A stretch of 64,000 bases of DNA. It comes from JBEICQ01 sp046297395 (GTDB lineage: Bacteria; Bacteroidota; Bacteroidia; UBA4408). Shown here in pieces: positions 35,309 through 43,925 of the stretch. Position 1 is the first letter of the stretch. Each line of letters starts with the position of its first letter. The DNA lies in NCBI GenBank assembly GCA_046297395.1, contig JBKCNM010000095.1, positions 1-64,000 of the forward strand, read 5' to 3'. The notes beneath the pieces were generated by a model, which ran no database searches, had not been told where the DNA came from, and worked only from the letters and a program-made list of their open reading frames with translations. The position numbers and the translations under genes were made by a program.

Positions 35309-35995
35309 TTGCTCCCTTCTCTCCTCCCAAGCATCGAATTTACCGCCGATAAATCCCATACCCTCAGGGACAGGATCAATGGCCAAACTTATCACTCTCT
35401 CCACGGGGCATGTGCAGAATCACAACATGTGTTTATCCATTCCGGATTGCTTTATATGCGCTCTTATGGAGTTACTTCCTTCAGTATTTTTGAAGTTGGG
35501 TTTGGCACCGGCTTAAATGCATTGCTCGCTTTCATCACAAGTTTGGAAGATCCCGGCATGACAATACAATACCGGGCCATTGAAAAAAATCCACTTCCTG
35601 AAGAAATATATTCCTCATTAAATTATCCCAAGATTCTCAATCAGCATGGAATGGAAGAGGCATTTTTACACATGCACACAGGTAAACCTCAACAAGAAAT
35701 CTGCTTGGCAGATCGGTTTACACTCAACAAATACAACCTTGATGTGTTGCATTATACCGGTGATATAAAACACAACCTGGTGTTCCATGATGCCTTCTCC
35801 CCAAACATACAGCCGGAACTATGGTCTTCCGCATTTTTTGCCAAAACAGCCGATATGATGATGCCAGATGGCGTCTTGGTTACCTACAGTGCAGCCGGAC
35901 AAGTGAGAAGAAATCTTAAAGATGCAGGGTTCGAGGTTGAAAAAATTCCGGGACCTCCGGGTAAACGAGAGATGACAAGAGCCATTAAACGATGA
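35309..35995 (+). CDS. mnmD: tRNA (5-methylaminomethyl-2-thiouridine) methyltransferase, MnmD
   Basis: The SAM methyltransferase domain of the MnmC pathway for wobble-uridine modification, here encoded as a stand-alone MnmD of 228 aa. It shows ADKSHTLRDRINGQTYHSLHGA at the N terminus, motif I FEVGFGTGLNALLAFI, and the C-terminal catalytic DAFSPNIQPELWSSAFF with the following TYSAAGQVRRNL, matching the DUF752 group. The start is TTG (35309), since no in-frame ATG lies upstream of conserved residues. The last four bases overlap the following barrel gene (ATGA). Confidence 0.9.
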   Translation: MLPSLLPSIEFTADKSHTLRDRINGQTYHSLHGACAESQHVFIHSGLLYMRSYGVTSFSIFEVGFGTGLNALLAFITSLEDPGMTIQYRAIEKNPLPEEIYSSLNYPKILNQHGMEEAFLHMHTGKPQQEICLADRFTLNKYNLDVLHYTGDIKHNLVFHDAFSPNIQPELWSSAFFAKTADMMMPDGVLVTYSAAGQVRRNLKDAGFEVEKIPGPPGKREMTRAIKR

Positions 35996-38418
35996 AAACC
36001 TCCCTGCACAGATATTCAGTTGTATTATCTTTTTGTCTCTTGATGTCCTCAACTTTCATCCTGGCTGGACAAAATCCCTTGAAAATTAGATTCACTGATG
36101 CAAAAACCGGTCAGGCAATTCCGTTTGCAGCAGTTACCTGCATGCATCCTGATAGTTCCGGAGCCCTCACTCAGGTTACCGATACAGCCGGTGAAGTTCT
36201 TTTGCCCGGGGGATTCGACAACTGCTTTATCATGAAGTTTGATGCCATTGGATACAAGCGCAAAATTGATGGCAAGTTCTGCCCTCCATTCAATAGCCCC
36301 ATCCTCGTTCCGATAAATCCTGTTGGCAACAAACTCAAGGAAATCACCATTGAATCACAGCGGAATCTCTTGAAGATGGATGGAGAAAAAAAAGTGTTTG
36401 ATGTATCTTCCTCCATTGCTGCCGTTACAGGGAGTGCTACACAGGTTTTACAGCAAGTACCCGCAGTGAATGTAGACATGGAAGGGAATATTTCACTCCG
36501 AGGCAATGCCAATGTACTGGTTTATATCGACGGCAAACCCAGCGGACTGACAGGAGCAAACCGACAAGCTGTGTTGGAGCAGATTCCGGCCGCAAACATC
36601 GATAAGATAGAGGTGATTACAAATCCCTCTGCAAGGTATGAAGCCGATGGCATGGCAGGTATCATCAATATTGTGCTAAAGAACAATAAACAGAAAGGCT
36701 ATTCTTTGAGTGTCACACCCGGTTTAGGGACCAATAATAAATACCAGTCCAACATCAACCTGGGAATGAAAGCGGGAAAAACCTCTGTCACCCTGATTTA
36801 TAGTCTCAGGCAGCAGGCCATTTGGAGCCAGGGATATTCCACACGCGATAATTTTTTTCCGGATACTTCATTCTATTTTGCACAATATGTACATGCCCGA
36901 AATCTTCCGGTTACACACAGCGGAAGAGCTTCTCTGGATTGGAATCCAAACGCATCCGATGCATTTAGCATAGGAATAAATACAAGTATTCAGCGACAGA
37001 AACAGGAAGAATTCTTTCAGTATTTTACTTATTCTCCGAGAACCATCTTTCTCAATCAATGGAGCAGACAATCGGTAACATACACCAACAACATCACAGC
37101 TGAACCCACCCTGAACTATAAGCACATGTTTTCAAAAAAAGGACATGAATTAGCTGTTTCAGGAAGTTTCTCCTACAATGAAAACCTAAGTAAGGCAACT
37201 TATTACGACCGCAACATCGAAAACCTGCCTCTTGCCAATGAGCAGACTTTATTCAATCCCATCAATGCGCTTTTCAGGATTGCTACAACACAAGCGGATT
37301 ATGTGCTGCCCTTTGCACAATCCATGAAGTTTGAGAGTGGAATCAGGATTAACAGAAGACTCCTCGGAAATGATTTTAACCTATTGCTTCCGGGCTCTGT
37401 AGATGAATGGAATCCCATTCCCGGAAGATCCAATCAATATCGCTATGATGAGTGGGTCTCTGCAGCCTATGCCATTGTGAGCAAGAAAAACAGTTCCTCT
37501 TCCTGGCAGCTGGGCGTACGCATGGAAGATACGCGCATGCAGATTGGACAGCTCACAAGTGATAGTTTGGTTGACAGACATTTCACGGATTGGTTTCCCA
37601 ACCTCAATGCCAACCTTGCCATGGATTCAAACAACGATTTGCACATTAGTTTTTCCAGGCGATTAAACCGGCCGAATCCTCAAACACTGAATCCATTTTC
37701 AGATTATACCGATGCACTCAATATAAGAATAGGCAATCCTTTTCTTAAGCCCGAGTATGTGCACGCAGCAGAAATCTCCTGGTTATCCAGACAAAAGAAA
37801 ATGTCGTGGATCCTCACAGGTTATTACAGGTATCTCACCAATACCATCCAGCGTTTTAGAGAAGCATTGCCAAGTGGTTTGTCGGTTGTTTATTTCAGAA
37901 ATTTCAGCCACTCAGAGAATGCAGGGATGGAAGGAACGCTGAAGTCAGATCCATTTCATTGGATGAACTTGACCTTTAATGCCAATCTGTTTTATATGAA
38001 ACTCAGGGGCAGCAACAGAGAAGGAGACCTTTCAAATGATATTTTCAGTTATAGCCTTAAGTTCTTGGCTTCCATAAAACTCCCTTTCAAAACCGATTTA
38101 CAAATTACGAGTGTGTATAACGGTCCCAATGCACTCTTGCAAGGCAGGTTTGGAGCTGTTTATGGAACAGACCTGGGACTCAGAAAAGATTTTCTGAAAG
38201 GAAAACTGAGTTTGGTTGCCAATCTTTCGGATGTCTTCGATCAACGCGTAATGCTCATTTACACCGAGGCAGCCAATTTTAAAAGCGATAACCGAAGAAA
38301 GAGAGAAACCCGCATCCTGATGGTTTCAGCTTCTTACCGCTTGGGTCAAACAGAAAACAAGAAGCGACAGGGACGCGAGAACCAAAGTGAAATGAACAAC
38401 GACATGGGGGGATGGTAA
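35992..38418 (+). CDS. Outer membrane beta-barrel protein, TonB-dependent receptor-like with carboxypeptidase-like N-terminal domain
   Basis: An 808 aa outer-membrane protein. Signal peptide (FCLLMSSTFILAG), then a carboxypeptidase-like regulatory/transthyretin-like domain (IRFTDAKTGQAIPFAAVTC), a plug-like segment with LQQVPAVNVDMEGNISLRGNANVLVYIDG, and a barrel that ends SYRLGQTEN. The plug segment, with GKPSGL, ANIDKIEVITNPSARYEADGMAGIINIVLK, is the pattern of the family OMP_b-brl_3, common in Bacteroidota; nutrient or polysaccharide uptake is inferred. There is no SusD neighbour. Its ATG overlaps the mnmD stop, a rather unexpected operon partner. Confidence 0.87.
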   Translation: MKTSLHRYSVVLSFCLLMSSTFILAGQNPLKIRFTDAKTGQAIPFAAVTCMHPDSSGALTQVTDTAGEVLLPGGFDNCFIMKFDAIGYKRKIDGKFCPPFNSPILVPINPVGNKLKEITIESQRNLLKMDGEKKVFDVSSSIAAVTGSATQVLQQVPAVNVDMEGNISLRGNANVLVYIDGKPSGLTGANRQAVLEQIPAANIDKIEVITNPSARYEADGMAGIINIVLKNNKQKGYSLSVTPGLGTNNKYQSNINLGMKAGKTSVTLIYSLRQQAIWSQGYSTRDNFFPDTSFYFAQYVHARNLPVTHSGRASLDWNPNASDAFSIGINTSIQRQKQEEFFQYFTYSPRTIFLNQWSRQSVTYTNNITAEPTLNYKHMFSKKGHELAVSGSFSYNENLSKATYYDRNIENLPLANEQTLFNPINALFRIATTQADYVLPFAQSMKFESGIRINRRLLGNDFNLLLPGSVDEWNPIPGRSNQYRYDEWVSAAYAIVSKKNSSSSWQLGVRMEDTRMQIGQLTSDSLVDRHFTDWFPNLNANLAMDSNNDLHISFSRRLNRPNPQTLNPFSDYTDALNIRIGNPFLKPEYVHAAEISWLSRQKKMSWILTGYYRYLTNTIQRFREALPSGLSVVYFRNFSHSENAGMEGTLKSDPFHWMNLTFNANLFYMKLRGSNREGDLSNDIFSYSLKFLASIKLPFKTDLQITSVYNGPNALLQGRFGAVYGTDLGLRKDFLKGKLSLVANLSDVFDQRVMLIYTEAANFKSDNRRKRETRILMVSASYRLGQTENKKRQGRENQSEMNNDMGGW

Positions 38419-38425
38419 TTTTCAT

Positions 38426-38433
38426 TACATTTG
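38426..38433 (+). promoter_or_regulatory. Bacteroidota -7 box TACATTTG for the Crp/Fnr regulator gene
   Basis: Exact TAnnTTTG match ending 12 nt before the ATG at 38446, within the short gap after the barrel gene. Confidence 0.5.
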
Positions 38434-38445
38434 ATTACCTTACCC

Positions 38446-39156
38446 ATGAGAAAAGAACTTGCTAAAATCCATTGTCAGAATTGTGCCTCCCGCTTTCATT
38501 CAGTTTTCTGTGACCTGGGTCAGGAGGATGTCAACCGATTGAACAATGCTAAACTCTGCGCAACCTATAAAAAGGGACAGGATATTTTTTTAGAAGGTTT
38601 TGCTTCCATCGGTCTCTATTGTATGAACAAAGGAAAGGTGAAAGTGCACCGCAATGGTGATCATGGAAAGCAACCCATCGTGAGGTTGGCAAAAGCAGGC
38701 GATATATTGGGATACCGTGCACTTATTACAGGAGAACCATATTCCGGCACAGCCACTGCTCTGGAAGATTCAGACATATGTTTTATACCAAGGGAAATGT
38801 TTTTTTCCCTGATTCAAACAGATACACAGCTGTCTATGCAGGTAATGAAACTCCTTTCGCATGACCTCGGGCACGCCGAATCAACCATCAATAACCTTGT
38901 TCAGAAATCAGTGAGAGAAAGAATGGCTGAGGCAATTCTTTACCTGAAGGAAACCTATGGCTTAGAGAAAGATGAAAAAACACTGAATGTGCAAATATCA
39001 CGGGAAGATTTCGCCAATCTTGTAGGTACTGCCACAGAAACGGCCATTAGGCTGCTCAGTGAATTCCGCACGGATGGCCTGATAGCGTTTGACGGTAAAA
39101 AAATTGTACTGCTCGATACACGAAAACTAACAAAAACCGCAAACATCGACGACTGA
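38446..39156 (+). CDS. Crp/Fnr family transcriptional regulator
   Basis: A 236 aa regulator: cyclic-nucleotide-binding-type beta roll with FLEGFASIGLYCMNKGKVKVH and GDILGYRALITGEPYS, dimerisation helix, then a winged helix-turn-helix (ISREDFANLVGTATETAIRLLSEFRTDGLIAF) at residues about 175-210. The N terminus has cysteines at 10, 13 and 22 (HCQNC...FC), a spacing reminiscent of Fnr-type iron-sulfur ligands but not identical to E. coli FNR; more cysteines lie in the beta roll. So it may sense oxygen or redox state, which is an inference. The ATG at 38446 agrees with the -7 box. Confidence 0.9.
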   Translation: MRKELAKIHCQNCASRFHSVFCDLGQEDVNRLNNAKLCATYKKGQDIFLEGFASIGLYCMNKGKVKVHRNGDHGKQPIVRLAKAGDILGYRALITGEPYSGTATALEDSDICFIPREMFFSLIQTDTQLSMQVMKLLSHDLGHAESTINNLVQKSVRERMAEAILYLKETYGLEKDEKTLNVQISREDFANLVGTATETAIRLLSEFRTDGLIAFDGKKIVLLDTRKLTKTANIDD

Positions 39157-39255
39157 TGCTTGTTAATTACTTCTGTTGATAACTTATAAATCGCAGCATC
39201 GGACCTTTCACAGGCAATCTTCACCTTTGTGGAGTATAGTTTAAAAACAAATAAA

Positions 39256-39975
39256 ATGTACATGAATTTTCAGGAAGAAGATAAGATTCGCAGGGCTTTT
39301 GAAAACAAAGACTGGAATGAAATCAAGGTACAGAACTCCTGGCAAATTTTTAAAATCATGGCTGAATTTGTGGAGGCTTTTGAAAAGCTCGCAAAGATTG
39401 GCCCATGTGTAAGCATTTTTGGTTCGGCACGAACCAAACCCAACAATGCCTATTACGAACTTGGTGAAGAAATTGCCTATAAACTCACCCAGCTGGGTTA
39501 TGGCGTAATTACAGGAGGCGGCCCCGGCATCATGGAAGCCGCCAACAAAGGCGCAAGAAGAGGAGGAGGAAAATCTGTAGGACTCAACATTGAATTGCCC
39601 TTTGAACAGAGTGCCAACGATTATATTGATTCGGATAAACTGCTGAATTTTGATTATTTCTTCGTGAGAAAAGTAATGTTCATGAAATATGCGCAGGGTT
39701 TTGTTGTATTGCCCGGCGGATTCGGAACCCTCGACGAACTCTTCGAAGCCATCACCCTCATACAAACCAAAAAGATAGCCCGATTCCCAATTATATTGGT
39801 GGGTAAAGACTATTGGGGAGGGCTGATGAATTGGGTGAGAGAAGCCATGTTGGAGAAAGAACAAAATATTCATCTTGAAGATTTAGACCTTGTTAAACTC
39901 GTGGATACCGCAGACGATGCCGTTAAAGAAATTGAACTGTTCTACAGCAAATACCTGCTCAAGCCTAATTTTTAG
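39256..39975 (+). CDS. LOG family protein (TIGR00730; nucleoside monophosphate phosphoribohydrolase fold)
   Basis: Rossmann-like protein of the lysine-decarboxylase-misnamed LOG family, which cleaves nucleotide 5'-monophosphates (cytokinin-type or other) into base and ribose phosphate. The motif GGGPGIMEAANKGA and the signature PGGFGTLDELFEAITLIQTKK are intact. The N-terminal extension (about 45 residues, FENKDWNEIKVQNSW) matches the longer subgroup in Bacteroidota. The start could also be 39262 (second ATG) or a GTG at 39229. The 3' end overlaps the next frame. Confidence 0.92.
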   Translation: MYMNFQEEDKIRRAFENKDWNEIKVQNSWQIFKIMAEFVEAFEKLAKIGPCVSIFGSARTKPNNAYYELGEEIAYKLTQLGYGVITGGGPGIMEAANKGARRGGGKSVGLNIELPFEQSANDYIDSDKLLNFDYFFVRKVMFMKYAQGFVVLPGGFGTLDELFEAITLIQTKKIARFPIILVGKDYWGGLMNWVREAMLEKEQNIHLEDLDLVKLVDTADDAVKEIELFYSKYLLKPNF

Positions 39976-40870
39976 ACATTTACTTTTCCTGTGCTCCCTG
40001 CTGTCTGCATCCGGCTTTTCCCAGGATTATGACTCGCTTGTGAACTACCGGCATCGCTTCGCAGGCGATCGCATGGATTATACCCTAAAAGCCTATGTGC
40101 GTCAGGAAAAGCTTAATGGTCCCATAGAAATAAGAAATCCCAAGGGAGAACTTGTTCTCGAAGGAAATTACCTCAATAACCGGAAGAATGGAGCCTGGAA
40201 AAAATACACCACACGAAACGGAGAAAAAGTGCTTTTAGAGGATTGGTCCTTCGAAGATCCTATGCATCCTGTTCTTCTTTCTAAGTACGACTCGGCCTCG
40301 GGTAAGTCATTGGAAGTATCACAAACTTTTGACCTTTCAGGGGATTCACTCCCTTTGGCTGCTGAACCAAAATTTTCAAGAACGCTCATCAGGCAATTGA
40401 TGCCAGGCCTGCCCCCTGACGCATTTACGGAAGAAGAGTTGCACAACCTCACCTCAAGATTATTCAATGCCTGTGTAAATGCCCGGTTATTTCCATTCGA
40501 TGCCGAAGGCAATGCTGTGATTGCCCGCAAAGATGCGCCCTTGTCATCAAAAAAACCTTTACGATTGCTCTTCAGAGACATTTATTATGTAAATGCCGGT
40601 GACGGGCTCAGACGCTTACCCGACTACATTGGCTTTGTGCTAAACGATAAATCTGAGTGCTGGTTTCAGTTCAGTAAAATGCAGAGACATCCCGGCTTCA
40701 CCACTGATCTTCCCTTTATCGAGTCCATCAGGAGTGGTGCGCTCTCCGGAAGAGTATTCCGCGGATTGGATCCCGATGGCAAACCCATCTCTCGAAATGA
40801 GCATTGGAAAACCCAGGCGCTCGAATGCATGTTCGACCTGGTGTTGATGGAATCCATCTTGTGGAAATAA
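39917..40870 (+). CDS. Exported YwqK-like (MORN-variant) hypothetical protein; start uncertain
   Basis: A secreted protein of about 300 aa. The segment LIFRHLLFLCSLLSASGFSQ is a good signal peptide, and the first mature 90 residues show MORN-type/YwqK antitoxin-like repeats (GPIEIRNPKGELVLEGNYLNNRKNGAWKKYT). The remainder is mixed with a C-terminal WKTQALECMFDLVL and no motif I can name. No good start codon lies before the signal peptide: the ATG at 39917 lies 59 bp inside the LOG gene and adds 17 polar residues; an ATT at 39968 would start exactly at the signal peptide with 8 bp overlap. Function unknown. Confidence 0.65.
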   Translation: MPLKKLNCSTANTCSSLIFRHLLFLCSLLSASGFSQDYDSLVNYRHRFAGDRMDYTLKAYVRQEKLNGPIEIRNPKGELVLEGNYLNNRKNGAWKKYTTRNGEKVLLEDWSFEDPMHPVLLSKYDSASGKSLEVSQTFDLSGDSLPLAAEPKFSRTLIRQLMPGLPPDAFTEEELHNLTSRLFNACVNARLFPFDAEGNAVIARKDAPLSSKKPLRLLFRDIYYVNAGDGLRRLPDYIGFVLNDKSECWFQFSKMQRHPGFTTDLPFIESIRSGALSGRVFRGLDPDGKPISRNEHWKTQALECMFDLVLMESILWK

Positions 40871-41433
40871 AATCTCTTGCATCAAGGCCGGAGACAAGAG
40901 CAACATAGCATCCCCTGTTTTCTTTATTACAATTTTGCATGTCTCTCTGAGTATATGTCCGCAACCATTACAAAGAATAGAAAGACTGACTCAAGATATT
41001 TGTATAAAGCAAGAAGGCTTGACGGTTATCTATTAAAAATCATTTAAGCGAAGAAAGGATTCTCAAATGAATGGGAATTTTATGTTCAATCCGTGCGGTA
41101 TATTTTAGTTAAAAATCCCTTATTGAATGCTTGTCTATCCCGGTTTTCTCAATACCCGCAGGGATAATATTTCTGTAAATGAAGTGCTCTTGGCTTCGTT
41201 TCCAAAGCGCCCTACATATCCGAAACACAGCACCCAAAGCCATTCTACCAATAGGAAAATATCAACCATGTTGAGCGTTGGGTACTTACATAGGCGAATA
41301 GTAGCGTCAAGCATTTTTAGCTGCGATTTGATGAGCTTCATCATTCCTCGAAGAAGCAAATGGAATTGTGAATTTGCATAGCAGAGAATGATGTCATTTT
41401 GTTACATTTGCAAACATTCATTCCAAGGCCTTT
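40871..41433. other. Non-coding 0.56 kb region with a weak transposase-like trace
   Basis: No credible gene, tRNA or repeat. On the minus strand a 74-codon frame (41135-41359) encodes LKMLDATIRLC, which faintly resembles the DDE motif region (LDSTTIxLC) of IS4-family transposases; nothing else supports an IS remnant. A -7 box for the downstream etfB gene lies at 41403. Confidence 0.45.
41403..41410 (+). promoter_or_regulatory. Bacteroidota -7 box TACATTTG for the ETF genes
   Basis: Exact TAnnTTTG match ending 23 nt before the etfB ATG at 41434. Confidence 0.45.
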
Positions 41434-42174
41434 ATGAAGATTCTCGTATGCATCAGCAAGGTGCCCGACACGACCACAAAAATCTCTTTTAAAGAGAACG
41501 ATACAAAACTCAATGAAGAAGGTGCTACCTTTATTATTAATCCATATGATGAGTGGTATGCCCTGGTAAGAGCGCTTGAGCTCAAAGAAACATTGGGCGG
41601 AACGGTAACCGTGATTCATGTTGGTTTGGCAACAGCAGATGCCGAAATCCGCAAAGCACTTGCCATTGGAGCGGATGATGCGGTACGCATAGATGCCGAT
41701 GCTTCCGATGCCCTCTTTGTTGCAACACAAATTGCTGCCTTTGCTGATGGAAAAGGTTTTGACTTGATTCTTGCCGGCAAGGAAACCATTAATTACAATG
41801 GATCTGCTGTGGGAGGGATGCTCGCTGAGTTGCTTGGCTTGCCCTATATTTCGCTTGCCACCAAGCTTGATATGGAAGGTACCCTCGCGGTTGTTGAGCA
41901 CGACATTGATGGAGGAACTGAGGTGTTGGAATGTTCCTTGCCTCTTGTGATTGGCTGCGCAAAAGGAATGGCTGAAGCCCGAATACCCAACATGCGGGGC
42001 ATCATGGCTGCAAGAACCAAACCCTTGCTGGTGGTTCCTGCTGTGGATGCCGCAATCACCACATCTGTAAAAAAATACACACTGGCGCAAGGCAGAACAA
42101 CTTGTAAAATGATCCCATCCGAAACGCCTGAGCAACTCATCGAATTATTGCATAACGAAGCCAAAGTCATCTAA
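41434..42174 (+). CDS. etfB: Electron transfer flavoprotein beta subunit
   Basis: Small subunit of the FAD/AMP heterodimer that accepts electrons from acyl-CoA dehydrogenases. The 246 aa protein shows the conserved start MKILVCISKVPDTTTKISF, NPYDEWYALVRALEL, the GADDAVRIDAD and AGKETINYNGSAVGGMLAELLG segments, and MRGIMAARTKPLLVVP. It is followed after 3 bp by etfA. Confidence 0.95.
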   Translation: MKILVCISKVPDTTTKISFKENDTKLNEEGATFIINPYDEWYALVRALELKETLGGTVTVIHVGLATADAEIRKALAIGADDAVRIDADASDALFVATQIAAFADGKGFDLILAGKETINYNGSAVGGMLAELLGLPYISLATKLDMEGTLAVVEHDIDGGTEVLECSLPLVIGCAKGMAEARIPNMRGIMAARTKPLLVVPAVDAAITTSVKKYTLAQGRTTCKMIPSETPEQLIELLHNEAKVI

Positions 42175-42177
42175 GCC

Positions 42178-43149
42178 ATGTCCATACTTGTTATTACTGA
42201 ACTCACCAAAGGAAAGATTAAAAAATCCTCTCTGGAGGCCATCAATTATGCCGCTGCCATCGCCAAAGGAAGTCCGGTAACTGCGCTGGTTTTGTCCTGC
42301 ACTGCCGATGCCGATCTCTCCGATGCCGGAAAAGCAGGAGCTACCAAAGTGCTTACATTGGCTGAATCTGCCTTAAATTATGCAGATACACAGGTGTTGT
42401 GCAAAGCCGTTACCATGGTGGTTGCATCCGAAAATTCCGGCATCATTGTTTTTTCTCACGATTTTACATCCAAAGCCGTTGCTCCCCGTTTGGCAGCTGC
42501 ACTCAAGGCAGGTATGGTTCCTGCTGCAGTAGCATTGCCCGACACAGGTGCAGGATTTGTTGTCACCAAAAATGTGTTCTCCGGAAAAGCAACCGCCGAC
42601 TATGAATTGCATTCCGATAAAAAAATTATCTGCCTTCTGCCGAATACCTTTCCGGTTACACTCACTGGAGCAGCAGTTTCCGCCTCAGAAGCCGCTATTT
42701 CTCTCAGCGATACTTCCGGAAAAATAAAAGTTAGGGCATTAAAGAAAAATACCGGAAGCATACACCTTACCGATGCCGAGTTGGTTGTATCTGCGGGTAG
42801 GGGTATGAAAGGACCTGAAAATTGGGGTATGGTGGAAGAGCTCGCAACGGAACTTGGAGCCGCCACCGCCTGTTCAAGACCGGTATCAGACATCGGATGG
42901 AGGCCACATCATGAGCATGTTGGTCAAACAGGTATAGCCATCCGTCCAAACCTTTACATTGCCATCGGAATTTCAGGCGCCATACAGCATCTTGCCGGTG
43001 TGAATGGAAGCAAAACCATTGTTGTAATTAACAAGGACCCTGAAGCCCCGTTTTTCAAAGCAGCTGACTATGGAATAGTAGGCGATGCTTTTGATGTAGT
43101 TCCAAAAATTACCCAGGCCCTGAAAAAGTTTAAAACGCAATCGCATTAA
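42178..43149 (+). CDS. etfA: Electron transfer flavoprotein alpha subunit
   Basis: FAD-binding large subunit. The 323 aa protein has the alpha-type N-terminal domain and the C-terminal FAD domain with VVSAGRGMKGPENWGMVEELA, RPVSDIGWRPHHEHVGQTG (the FAD-contacting stretch) and LYIAIGISGAIQHLAGVNGS, ending in FKAADYGIVGDAFDVVPKIT. Together with etfB and the acyl-CoA carboxylase at 3.4 kb it suggests active beta-oxidation or amino-acid catabolism. Confidence 0.95.
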   Translation: MSILVITELTKGKIKKSSLEAINYAAAIAKGSPVTALVLSCTADADLSDAGKAGATKVLTLAESALNYADTQVLCKAVTMVVASENSGIIVFSHDFTSKAVAPRLAAALKAGMVPAAVALPDTGAGFVVTKNVFSGKATADYELHSDKKIICLLPNTFPVTLTGAAVSASEAAISLSDTSGKIKVRALKKNTGSIHLTDAELVVSAGRGMKGPENWGMVEELATELGAATACSRPVSDIGWRPHHEHVGQTGIAIRPNLYIAIGISGAIQHLAGVNGSKTIVVINKDPEAPFFKAADYGIVGDAFDVVPKITQALKKFKTQSH

Positions 43150-43220
43150 GATAGAAAGCGTGATGCAAAGTTTTTTTTCTATTTTTAGGCTTACCAATCA
43201 ATGCTGAAAAGGCATCGTGC

Positions 43221-43811
43221 ATGAAAAAGATTAAACTCGAAGTAGTTCAGATACAATATAGCCAAACTCAATCCGGGGCGTATGCATTGGTATTGGAAGA
43301 TACCAAAGGCAAACGAAGGATTCCCATCATTATCGGTGGGCTTGAGGCCCAAGCCATTGCAGTGGAGCTAGAGCGGATGAAGCCCAGCAGACCCCTTACC
43401 CATGACCTTTTTAAACCTATTTTCGATGAGTTTGGTTTGCAGGTTACTGAGGTCATCATCTATAACCTTGTAGAGGGGATTTTTTATGCAAAAATCATCT
43501 GTTCCAATGGCGAAAAAGAAGTTGAGATAGACTCGCGTACTTCTGATGCCATTGCCATTGCACTTCGTTTTGAATGCCCGATTTACACCTTTGATTTTAT
43601 TGTTTCATCCGCCGGAATATCCCTTGAAGATGAAGATTCACAGGTGGGTAATGAAGAAGGGGAAGAAGATATTACCGACGAAGACTTGATTACCGAATAC
43701 TCCCGATTCACAGATGTACAGCTTGATGAAATGCTCAACAAGGCCCTTGAAAATGAAGATTATGAAAAAGCTTCCAGGATAAGGGATGAAATGCATAACC
43801 GAAATAAATAA
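43221..43811 (+). CDS. Bifunctional nuclease family protein (DUF151) with C-terminal UVR motif
   Basis: A 196 aa cytoplasmic protein. Residues 1-135 are the DUF151/BFN domain (GKRRIPIIIGGLEAQAIAVELE, SRPLTHDLFKPI, FYAKIIC, DSRTSDAIAIALR); an acidic linker (about 140-160) then leads to a UVR-like helix motif DEMLNKALENEDYEKASRIRDEM at the C terminus, like that of UvrB/UvrC-interacting proteins. Homologues include plant and bacterial nucleases; the physiological role is unclear. It stands alone after etfA. Confidence 0.9.
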   Translation: MKKIKLEVVQIQYSQTQSGAYALVLEDTKGKRRIPIIIGGLEAQAIAVELERMKPSRPLTHDLFKPIFDEFGLQVTEVIIYNLVEGIFYAKIICSNGEKEVEIDSRTSDAIAIALRFECPIYTFDFIVSSAGISLEDEDSQVGNEEGEEDITDEDLITEYSRFTDVQLDEMLNKALENEDYEKASRIRDEMHNRNK

Positions 43812-43925
43812 TCATAAATACAAGCCAAATCAATTATTCATTCAATACAATTATTAATAACAGAGCAATAAAAAATACCTTTTATTAGAAGAGAGAAGAA
43901 AGACCGGAAGTAAAGACAAGAAGAG

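Noticed and set aside
39890..40870. YwqK-like protein as part of a toxin-antitoxin system
   Set aside because: The MORN-like repeats recall YwqK, but the protein has a signal peptide and there is no toxin-like neighbour.
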